Shown here piece after piece: positions 13,538 through 20,696 of a stretch of DNA of 64,000 nt. Both the position numbers and the translations under genes were made by a program. How positions within the stretch are numbered: the stretch's first letter is position 1; every line of letters begins with the position of its first letter. The notes below the pieces were generated by a model. The model did not search any database and was not told the origin of the DNA. It saw nothing but the letters and a program-made list of their open reading frames with translations. Location of the stretch: positions 1 to 64,000 of the forward strand of contig NW_027475346.1 in NCBI RefSeq assembly GCF_051020985.1. The letters run 5' to 3'. Origin of the DNA: Nomia melanderi. Its lineage: Eukaryota; Arthropoda; Insecta; Hymenoptera; Halictidae.

Positions 13538-16396
13538 CTACAACTCTTGCTCCATTTCGAAAGTAGTTTCTCCACTAGTTGACAAGTCCATCTCTGTACG
13601 AGGTATCGTCGGCCTCGAGGAAGTCGCCGTTTTCTTCCCGGCGTCCGAATGGCCCTTCTTCTTCTTCTTTACTAACCTCTCGGGCACGACTTGCGGCCTC
13701 TTGAACGCTGCCGACGGCGAGGCAACTTTCTTCTGAGATGCCGGTGCAGGCTGTTCCACCGGTTTTGAAGTCTTCTCGGGGGGATCCTTGGATGGACGCG
13801 GAGGTATCTCCGCCTTGTCCCCTCCCCTTTTCTTACTCATCTCAAGGGCCTTGCACATCTGACTTCCCATTCGATGCTCCGCGTCGAAACCCTTCCGGTT
13901 GCACACCGGGCACTTATGTTTCTCTTCGGGGCATGCCCCGATCAGATGGTCCTCCCCTCCGCACTTGAAGCACACCGGAGCTTTCTCCTCGGTCGAGGGA
14001 CACTTGGACCGAACGTGCCCAAACTCCAGGCATTTGAAGCATTGCAGTGGTCGGGCTTCCAGCGCCGTCACCAACACCGACGACCACCCGATCGCCAGCC
14101 TTTCTTCCTTCAAAACCTTCTTTCCGGCACCGATGGGGCACCTCACCCATACGGCACCTAGTCCATTCGTCGGGAAACGAATCTCTCCTACCCTAACATC
14201 GTCGACGTCGCAATCCCCGGTAGTGGCGATCGCGGCCGCGATTTCAGCTCTGGTAATCGATTCGTCGATTCGGCGGAGACGCAGCTCGCAGTACTTCTGC
14301 GGCAGTCCCACCTTCAGTTCCGGCCTTTCCTCGAAAGCTGTTTTCAGCTTTCCCGCCAATTCTACAGCCTTTTCCTTACAGTTCTCGCCCAGAATTTCAA
14401 GGACGGCTCCTCCTGTCACGGCTCTTTTTAACCTAATCTCCCCAGGTTTAATTCCAATAGTCCCGAGGTCGACCTTCTGCCGGGCTAGGGCTATCGCCTC
14501 CGACATCGAGATCTTCCCATCTTCCAGTATATTCAAGGTAACCGCGGATGTAACCGGTACTCTCCCCAGTTTCACCTTCTTTGTCTTCTTCTTCTGTTTA
14601 CGGCTCCTCTTCCTTTCCGATCCAGACGTTAGGGCCTCTCCATCCGAGGAGGTTGCCGAGACGACCTTCTTCGACTTCTTCTTCTTCTTCTCCCGTGTCT
14701 TCTTCTTTGAAACAGCCGTCCAATCCGATAATCTATCCACTGTGTCCTCCAAATCCGACCCCAGTGGAGTAGATGTAATCATCCGGCTGCTTCCCGCATC
14801 GGTAGATTCCTTCCTTTTACTTTTCCCTCTCACGCAGTCGGCAAAGGTAAGGGCCTTGCCTCCCGCCTTGATCGGGGATGACTCCCTTAACCGCGCCTGG
14901 GCCTCCAAGAGTCTACGTCTTAACGAGGCCATGTTACTGTCCTCCTTTTTGCTCTTCTTCGACTCGAGAATCCTCCCACTCGAGGTCGAGGTTTCCCCTT
15001 TCCTCTCCGAGAGTCCCAGCCTCTGGAGATTTTCCTTGAAGAACGTCTCCATTGATCCCCTCATTTGATCCATTATCCGGTGTTCCATCGACTGCAGTTC
15101 CACCTTCAAGTCGAACACGGCGCTCTGCTTAGCTTCCTCGACTTCCGTCATCGCGGCTCTAGCGCGAGACTCTAGAGCCTGACTTTTCGCCGTACCTTCT
15201 CTTGATCTTGCCAGCTCGGCTCGAAGCGACTCTATCGTTGCTTTCAGATCGTAAACAGTCTTGTCTTGTTCAGTCATCTGCGTCAGCAACCTGGCATTTT
15301 CCGTCCGAAGCTGCATCACGTCCGCGGGCCCTTGAAAGCGGGAGTGCATTTCCATGGCCATGTGCTTCGTAATCTTCGCGCACAGTCGCAACGACCGCAC
15401 AAACGTTCCCTTTAGGTTACTCGAGTGTTCCGACACATAGTGTATTTGGTCCTGCAGCTCTATGACCCTCGCTGCCAAGTCTGCGGTACTCATACAAACT
15501 ATGTCTTCTCGAATTTCTTCGTCGGTAGGCAAAGTGTCCTTCTTCTTCTTCTTCTTTTTGCTCTTCTCCGTCACTTTCCCAGTCCTTATGTATTCGATGT
15601 CCGCTCGAAGTCGCTCTTCTTCCGACCACTTTTCCCCGCTACTCGGGTAATCCAGTGGTATCCTCCTTTTGCGTCCTCCGCCGGTATCCGTCGACGAGAT
15701 GGTACAAACGGATTCGTCCCTCCGCTGTCGGTCGTCCTTGTGCTGGAGTTTCCACTCCTCCTTCATTTGACGAAGATAGTCGTCGTAGTCTTCCAATGGA
15801 GCCAAAGCGTGAGGTTCGCCGTGAGTCCCCTCGAGCGATAGGCGTGTAAACCTCTCTGCAGCCAAATGAGCCGCGTCCCTCTTCCAGGGCATCTTCCGGT
15901 TGTCGACGGTGCGCACTTCGCCCTGCGGAGTGCGCACTTTCCAACGGTGCTCGTCGATGTACCCCACCAGTTGGTCCGGTCCCTCTACTCCTTGAACGTT
16001 CACGTGTCTAATCGTTCGTCCGGGTATATTCATGCCCGAGGCAGTGGAGGCGAAGCTGACATCCTCCAACTCCTCCTGAAGACTACATTCGAAGCTCCTG
16101 CGACCTGGTGACCCCCTCCAGGTGTAACCGGATGGCCCCGCCACCGGTTCGTCGAAAGAGCTTTCCCTCCTGGGTCTCGTTGTATCCGAAGATCGTCGTC
16201 CGGGGACATGCCTTGTCGGTGGTTGCTCACAACTCGTCATTTCCGCCTCCGGGGCATCGTGGCCAACCCCGGCAGGCCCGCAGTCGTAGGTTAACGATGC
16301 GGGGGAGCCTGCTCGTACACTCTTACCCGCACCGGTACTGGGGGTTCCGACGCCCCCTGCACCGTAGCCTTTAATTTTATTCTTTTTGTCAGCCAT
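13538..16396 (-). CDS. Gag-like ORF1 protein of family A (952 aa, three zinc knuckles)
   Basis: This is the only gene of the element: an RNA-binding Gag-like protein of the R1/SART ORF1 type, expected to package element RNA and possibly target telomeres. Near the C-terminus are three knuckles: C-X2-C-X4-H-X4-C (about 786-799), the same again (809-822) and C-X2-C-X8-H-X6-C (829-848). Before them (about 620-785) is the conserved ORF1 region with the RPLQCFKC lead-in. Residues about 300-390 hold the ADLAAR...NLKGT motif shared with family B, followed by a predicted coiled coil (about 360-450). Lysine-rich tracts (about 279-286 and around 590-640) resemble nuclear localisation signals. Residues about 120-230 have no counterpart in family B. 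I chose the ATG at 16396 because its KGYGAGG...PSTGAG start matches family B. In-frame ATGs at 16522 and 16492 would add 42 or 32 residues. Confidence 0.9.
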   Translation of the reverse strand: MADKKNKIKGYGAGGVGTPSTGAGKSVRAGSPASLTYDCGPAGVGHDAPEAEMTSCEQPPTRHVPGRRSSDTTRPRRESSFDEPVAGPSGYTWRGSPGRRSFECSLQEELEDVSFASTASGMNIPGRTIRHVNVQGVEGPDQLVGYIDEHRWKVRTPQGEVRTVDNRKMPWKRDAAHLAAERFTRLSLEGTHGEPHALAPLEDYDDYLRQMKEEWKLQHKDDRQRRDESVCTISSTDTGGGRKRRIPLDYPSSGEKWSEEERLRADIEYIRTGKVTEKSKKKKKKKDTLPTDEEIREDIVCMSTADLAARVIELQDQIHYVSEHSSNLKGTFVRSLRLCAKITKHMAMEMHSRFQGPADVMQLRTENARLLTQMTEQDKTVYDLKATIESLRAELARSREGTAKSQALESRARAAMTEVEEAKQSAVFDLKVELQSMEHRIMDQMRGSMETFFKENLQRLGLSERKGETSTSSGRILESKKSKKEDSNMASLRRRLLEAQARLRESSPIKAGGKALTFADCVRGKSKRKESTDAGSSRMITSTPLGSDLEDTVDRLSDWTAVSKKKTREKKKKKSKKVVSATSSDGEALTSGSERKRSRKQKKKTKKVKLGRVPVTSAVTLNILEDGKISMSEAIALARQKVDLGTIGIKPGEIRLKRAVTGGAVLEILGENCKEKAVELAGKLKTAFEERPELKVGLPQKYCELRLRRIDESITRAEIAAAIATTGDCDVDDVRVGEIRFPTNGLGAVWVRCPIGAGKKVLKEERLAIGWSSVLVTALEARPLQCFKCLEFGHVRSKCPSTEEKAPVCFKCGGEDHLIGACPEEKHKCPVCNRKGFDAEHRMGSQMCKALEMSKKRGGDKAEIPPRPSKDPPEKTSKPVEQPAPASQKKVASPSAAFKRPQVVPERLVKKKKKGHSDAGKKTATSSRPTIPRTEMDLSTSGETTFEMEQEL

Positions 16397-16546
16397 AAGT
16401 TGTTTATTAAAAAAGGTTTGCCAAAAGTCGCGACCATGTTTCCAGTCCCCACCAGAGGTGGTTTCGCTCCTCCGTGTCAGCCTCCCCGGCATGGTTGAAC
16501 CTACCGGTACAGCCTGACACATCACGGGAGTTACTTCCCCTGGTGA
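16397..16546 (-). promoter_or_regulatory. Structured 5' UTR of family A, downstream of the ribozyme
   Basis: This leader lies between ribozyme and ORF1. An outer stem pairs 16537-16545 (CACCAGGGG) with 16450-16458 (CCTCTGGTG); copies A2-A6 have CACCAGAGG and pair perfectly. An inner stem pairs 16514-16520 (GTGTCAG) with 16474-16480 (CTGACAC). Family B keeps both stems with compensating changes (CTCCAGAGG/CCTCTGGAG and GCGTCAG/CTGACGC), so the fold rather than the sequence is conserved. A role in cap-independent translation of the ribozyme-cut RNA is possible but is inference. Confidence 0.65.
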
Positions 16547-16690
16547 CCCCTCACCCCGTTAGCATCCCCAGAAGGGGGAAGTACCCAGGGACCACCGCGA
16601 GGAGGTGGAGTGAGAGGAGTTTCAGGAAGCAGAATCCATCCAAGAGGACCGAAATCTCAATTGGATGAACCCTACTTCCCTCAGGCCCCC
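16547..16690 (-). ncRNA. HDV-like self-cleaving ribozyme (copy A1)
   Basis: I folded the minus-strand RNA by hand. P1: nt 1-7 GGGGGCC pair with GGUCCCU, the first pair being the G.U wobble typical of HDV-like ribozymes. P2: CCUCUCACUCC with GGGGUGAGGGG (11 bp, two G.U). P3: ACC/GGU around L3 UCCUCGC, the same L3 sequence as the HDV genomic ribozyme. P1 is followed by GGG, which can form P1.1 with the C residues of L3. P4: UCCCC/GGGGA. The P4-to-P2 joint carries CUAA, matching the active-site C of the CNRA consensus. The P1-to-P2 joint is long, with GGGAAG/CUUCCU and CAUCCAA/UUGGAUG, as in the large joint of R2 ribozymes. The predicted cut is before nt 1, exactly the element's 5' end. Confidence 0.87.
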
Positions 16691-17005
16691 GACCTAACCA
16701 AGACCTAACCAAGACCTAACCAAGACCTAACCAAGACCTAACCAAGACCTAACCAAGACCTAACCAAGACCTAACCAAGACCTAACCAAGACCTAACCAA
16801 GACCTAACCAAGACCTAACCAAGACCTAACCAAGACCTAACCAAGACCTAACCAAGACCTAACCAAGACCTAACCAAGACCTAACCAAGACCTAACCAAG
16901 ACCTAACCTAACCAAGACCTAACCAAGACCTAACCAAGACCTAACCAAGACCTAACCAAGACCTAACCAAGACCTAACCAAGACCTAACCAAGACCTAAC
17001 CAAGA

Positions 17006-17007
<2 letters not shown>
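16691..17007. repeat. Interstitial telomeric tract between A1 and B1
   Basis: This is 317 bp of the 11-bp unit, with one extra 5-bp CCTAA unit at about 16902-16911. It begins with GACC next to the A1 5' end and ends with GACC next to the B1 poly(A) tail. Confidence 0.97.
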
Positions 17008-17048
<41 letters not shown>

Positions 17049-17444
17049 CACCCTGGATAACCTGCTTCAGGCACCCCTCGCCATTGGGGCTGGCGAGGGG
17101 TAGTGTGAGATTTTTACTCACTAAAGCTCCAGGGGTGTACCATCCTCGGCCATAACAGAGGGTGTCCCGGAACCAAACATTTACCCTCGGCGACACCCTC
17201 CGGCCCAGTATATGCCAACACGACACACTAGTATACGAGACACTAACTGCATGGCAAGACTTCATGCACAAAAACGCGATCAAGACCCCCGCGGATCACG
17301 GGACGCAGCGTGTACACTCCGACTGCGTCCTTCCCTCCCCAGGGCCCGTGCAAGAGTCGCCTCTAGCCCCAACTAGAGACGACTTGGGCCCTCTGGCACA
17401 CCGGTTCCGTGGGTCCCGGAACCCCGGGCCCGGCGGCCAGAATC
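17049..17444 (-). promoter_or_regulatory. Family B 3' UTR with terminal hairpins
   Basis: This is a 396-bp non-coding region. Next to the tail, CCCTGGA (17051-17057) pairs with TCCAGGG (17128-17134). Inside is a perfect 10-bp hairpin (17074-17083 with 17091-17100, 7-nt loop). In B3 and B4 one base of this hairpin changes so that the RNA keeps a G.U pair. The layout, a 7-bp closing stem right before the poly(A) with hairpins inside, resembles family A, but the sequence does not. Confidence 0.65.
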
Positions 17445-20400
17445 TTAAAGTGGGGAAGCCGGCGGTCCCGGACTTCTCGCCCGGCGGCGCCGCCGACCCC
17501 TCCCCCCACCCAGTCGAGAGGGATGGGAGTCGCGCTCCCTCTCCCTCTCCGCCGCCTCCTTCTGCCGCATCACATGCTCACAGAAGGAGGCGACGGCCTC
17601 CCATTTTTGACCTCCCTCCAACAGGGCCCTAATGAGCGCTGCTGGAGAGAGGTCCCCCCCTATGGCGCGGACCAGGACCCGGCGCTCGGAAGCCCACGCT
17701 GGACAAAATTCCAGCGTGTGCTGCGCCGTGTCCCGGTCCCCGTCACAGTGCCAGCATCGGGCATCACGCTCCCGCTTGATGCGGCACAGGTACTCTCCGA
17801 AGCAGCCATGCCCGGACAGCACCTGTGTCACGCGGAAGGTGAGAGGCACTCCACCGCTGTCCCGCCAAGCCTCCCAGCTCGGCAGAACAGCCCCAACGAC
17901 GCGGTGGGAGGCCAACTCCTCGTCTAAAAGACGGAGTCGCCAGCGCTCCCACACGCGTCGCCAGACCTGGTCCCTGGGGTTCCATACGGACCCCAGGGTG
18001 TCCGGGTCCCATTCCCCGGCGGTACTCCCGCCCCCGGCCCCAGACCGCGCCCGGAGATAAATATCTCGTAGGGCGACGGCCTGAAGGTCAAAGGGCGGAA
18101 ACCCCGCCAAGACTGCGGCCGCTGCACCCGAGAGGGTGCGGTATCCCCTCACGATCCTGATGGCGGACAGTCTGTGCAGCCGGCCCAAAAGGAGCCGGGT
18201 AGACCTGTCCGCCACCAGGTCGTCGGCAAAGATGGGCGCGCCGTAGAGCACGATACTGCGCACCACCCCCGCGTACAGCCGCCGCACCCGCCCAGCCGCA
18301 CCCCCAAGGTTGGGGAGCAACCGCGCCAGGGCGCAAGTCACCCCCCAAGCCCGAGGGAACAACTGGGCGAAATGGGGCCCAAACTGCCAGTGGCTGCCCA
18401 GGACGAGTCCCAGATATTTCATCTGGTTCCCGACCCGGACCGGAGCCCCTCCCACCATTATCCGCGAGTCCGGCGGCGGGCCGCCCAGACGGGACCGGTG
18501 GTACATCCACATCGCCTCCGTCTTAGTGGGCGAAACCCGCAGGCCCAACCCGCGGATAGAGCGCATCAGCGCCGATGCCGCCACTTCCGCGGCTCGGCTG
18601 ACCGCCGCAAATCCCGTCCCGCCGACCAGCAGAAGTGTGTCGTCTGCGTAGCAGACCACTTCCGTGTTCGGCGGGAGGGGATCCCTCAAAACTATATCGA
18701 ACCCGATATTCCATAATGTGGGCCCCAGGACGGATCCCTGGGGCACGCCGCGGTCAATTGATCTCCTGTGAGACCTGCCGTCCCTATCCGTGAATAAAAT
18801 CCACCTATCCCGGAGATACGCCGAGATCACCTTCCTCAGATACAGGGGAACCCGGAGATACTCCAGTCCCTCCTGTATCTTACACCAGGGCAGCGTGTTA
18901 AAGGCGTTGTCGATATCGATCGACACCGCCATCACCACGCCCCCCCGGCCGGTCCAGCTCTCGGAGAAGGAGCGCACACGACCGATAGCATCGATCGTGC
19001 CACGCCCCCTCCGGAACCCGAACTGGGCCCCATCCAGTCCCGGCGCACGAAGGGACAGGTGGTCGACGAGGCGGGAATTTACTATCCTTTCGAATAGCTT
19101 TCCCACCTCGTCGAGCAAGCAAATCGGCCTATAGGCCGAGGGCATCCCGGCAGGCCTCCCAGGCTTACTTATGAGGGTCAGCCGAGCCTCCCTCCACTCC
19201 CGCGGGTAATCCCCGCGGGCCAGGCAGCTGTTGAACAGCCGCATGACCCGCGGGGCGAGGACCTCCATTGCCGCGCCCCAGGCGCGCCCAGGCAGACCGT
19301 CCGGCCCAGGCGCGACCTTCTTAGCACACATACGTTTTACCGCCCTCCCGAGCTCCTCGTTGCCGATTTCGAGCTCGCGCGACCACCCCCCTGCACCCGG
19401 ATCGAAACCGGATGCCCGCGAACGCGCGTCGGCCAACAGCGACGTTATTAATCGGTCCACGGGGGAGAGGTCGGGCGCACCGTCCCCTTCTGGGAACAGG
19501 GTCCGGACTATGGTCTCGAGTGTCCGGACCTCCAGTACCTCCGTCGTTGGGGGGGCCCAGGGCCTGAGCCTCCCCAAGACGGTCCTGTACGCCCGGCCCC
19601 ACGGATCCCCGTGCACGGCACCGAGGAGCTCTTCCCAGGCACGGGACTTGGCTCTCCCGATAGCGTGCTGCAGCGCAAACCGGGCGTCTGCGTACGCCCG
19701 GTATGCTTCCGCAACACGCTCATGCGTTAGCCTCCGCTTTCTGGCCCAGGTGAACCGCCGGCGGAGTCGGTTGCAGCAAACCCGCAACCGCCCGATCTCC
19801 GCCGACCACCAGTAGGCCCTCCCATGGGCTTTGGGAGGCCCCGCGCGGGGCATGGCCGCGTCGCAGATCGCAACCATGTCCCGGCGGAGCTCCCAAGCAA
19901 CGCGGTTCACCGGGTCAGCCAGCGAGAGGCCGCTGTTCGGTGAGGCCCAAGCCACGACCTGAGCCGCGGCTTTATAGAGGTCCTCCCGAAGTTCCCCCCA
20001 TTTCCATCGCGGTGGCAGGGATCCACCCCCGCGCGAGCGTCTGGATCCAACCAGGCATGCCCCCCCACGTGAGATGGAGTCCACCTCCATGGCCACGCAC
20101 ACGTGGTCAGAGAGAGTCTCCATCTCCGTGAGGACCCGCCAGCCGGAGACCCGCAGCGCCGCCGAAGGGGAAGCCCAGGTGAGATCCACCACAGACTCCC
20201 CCCTCGACGACACGAACGTGCTCTCCGAGCCGGTGTTTAGGCACACCAGGTTCAACCCAGCCGCCCACTCCAGCAGCGCCGACCCCCTCGGATCCGTCCT
20301 GGGGCAACCCCATGCTGTGGCATGGGCGTTGAAGTCCCCCAGGACGAGAACCGCCCGGGAACCCTGTCGTAAGACAAAGTCCCCGAGTCCTCCCAGGAAT

Positions 20401-20696
20401 TCATTGAATTCCTGTCGGCTACGGCTGGGGGAGAAATAAACCCCCGCCACCGCGATGTTGCCCCACAGGACCCCCACGTATCCCATACCCCGCTCCAGGA
20501 AGGAGCAGGGGGGGAAACCAGGGAGGCACTGCCATGTGATCGCAACGGAGCCGGCGGTGTCACCCACCCAGAGAGGGTGGTTTTGCACCACGTATGGCTC
20601 CGCTACGATCGACAGCCCTACCCGGTGCTCCATTAGGTGCTGGACCAAGAGGTCCTGTGCCCTTCTGGAGCGGCCCAGATTGACCTGGAAGATCAG
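17445..20696 (-). CDS. ORF2 polyprotein: APE endonuclease and reverse transcriptase (B1)
   Basis: This is the enzyme for target-primed reverse transcription into telomeric DNA. Counting from the codon that overlaps the ORF1 stop, the endonuclease has the catalytic Asn of VNLGRS (residue 6), Glu of AEPY (33), GDFNAH (120-125), SVVDLT (about 168-173) and LSDH (about 195-198). The reverse transcriptase has SIDIDNAF (592-599), GVPQGSVLGP (650-659) and YADD (683-686). The C-terminal knuckle is C-X2-C-X8-H-X4-C (981-998), followed by an arginine-rich tail. There is no RNase H. The frame is open from 20702 and lies -1 relative to ORF1. No AUG precedes the catalytic Asn: the first AUG (20633) would remove the first endonuclease strand. 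A non-AUG or stop-coupled start is therefore likely; here CTG overlaps the ORF1 TGA as CTGA. Confidence 0.95.
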   Translation of the reverse strand: MIFQVNLGRSRRAQDLLVQHLMEHRVGLSIVAEPYVVQNHPLWVGDTAGSVAITWQCLPGFPPCSFLERGMGYVGVLWGNIAVAGVYFSPSRSRQEFNEFLGGLGDFVLRQGSRAVLVLGDFNAHATAWGCPRTDPRGSALLEWAAGLNLVCLNTGSESTFVSSRGESVVDLTWASPSAALRVSGWRVLTEMETLSDHVCVAMEVDSISRGGACLVGSRRSRGGGSLPPRWKWGELREDLYKAAAQVVAWASPNSGLSLADPVNRVAWELRRDMVAICDAAMPRAGPPKAHGRAYWWSAEIGRLRVCCNRLRRRFTWARKRRLTHERVAEAYRAYADARFALQHAIGRAKSRAWEELLGAVHGDPWGRAYRTVLGRLRPWAPPTTEVLEVRTLETIVRTLFPEGDGAPDLSPVDRLITSLLADARSRASGFDPGAGGWSRELEIGNEELGRAVKRMCAKKVAPGPDGLPGRAWGAAMEVLAPRVMRLFNSCLARGDYPREWREARLTLISKPGRPAGMPSAYRPICLLDEVGKLFERIVNSRLVDHLSLRAPGLDGAQFGFRRGRGTIDAIGRVRSFSESWTGRGGVVMAVSIDIDNAFNTLPWCKIQEGLEYLRVPLYLRKVISAYLRDRWILFTDRDGRSHRRSIDRGVPQGSVLGPTLWNIGFDIVLRDPLPPNTEVVCYADDTLLLVGGTGFAAVSRAAEVAASALMRSIRGLGLRVSPTKTEAMWMYHRSRLGGPPPDSRIMVGGAPVRVGNQMKYLGLVLGSHWQFGPHFAQLFPRAWGVTCALARLLPNLGGAAGRVRRLYAGVVRSIVLYGAPIFADDLVADRSTRLLLGRLHRLSAIRIVRGYRTLSGAAAAVLAGFPPFDLQAVALRDIYLRARSGAGGGSTAGEWDPDTLGSVWNPRDQVWRRVWERWRLRLLDEELASHRVVGAVLPSWEAWRDSGGVPLTFRVTQVLSGHGCFGEYLCRIKRERDARCWHCDGDRDTAQHTLEFCPAWASERRVLVRAIGGDLSPAALIRALLEGGQKWEAVASFCEHVMRQKEAAERERERDSHPSRLGGGRGRRRRRARSPGPPASPL

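Larger units (their letters stand above)
13181..16690 (-). mobile_element. Family A telomeric non-LTR retrotransposon, copy A1 (Gag-only, complete)
   Basis: This is a complete minus-strand element set in telomeric repeats on both sides. Its 3' end is a run of 18 T on the plus strand (13181-13198), the poly(A) tail, joined directly to GACC of the repeat. Its 5' end is GGGGGCC, joined at 16690/16691 to GACCTAACC. It holds a 5' ribozyme (16547-16690), a structured 5' UTR, a single ORF (13538-16396) and a 3' UTR (13199-13537). No endonuclease or reverse transcriptase is encoded anywhere in it. The 5' end is intact, so this is not a truncated autonomous copy. The ORF is related to ORF1 of the neighbouring 6.6-kb elements, which places it near the R1/SART group. 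It is the most distal insertion. Confidence 0.95.

Noticed and set aside
13899..15068. Long plus-strand ORFs opposite the A Gag gene (also 36211-37314, 39806-40972 and similar)
   Set aside because: They lie wholly antisense to well-supported Gag-like genes, have low-complexity Phe/Ser/Leu content mirroring Lys/Glu-rich codons, and no recognisable domain.
16397..16525. N-terminal extension of A Gag from GTG or upstream ATGs
   Set aside because: The extension runs through the conserved 5' UTR stems, and homology with B begins just after the ATG at 16396. The ATGs at 16522 and 16492 remain possible.
13181..16690. Family A as decayed or internally deleted copies of family B
   Set aside because: A has its own 3' UTR, a longer Gag with extra segments and six intact ORFs; only the 5' module is clearly shared.
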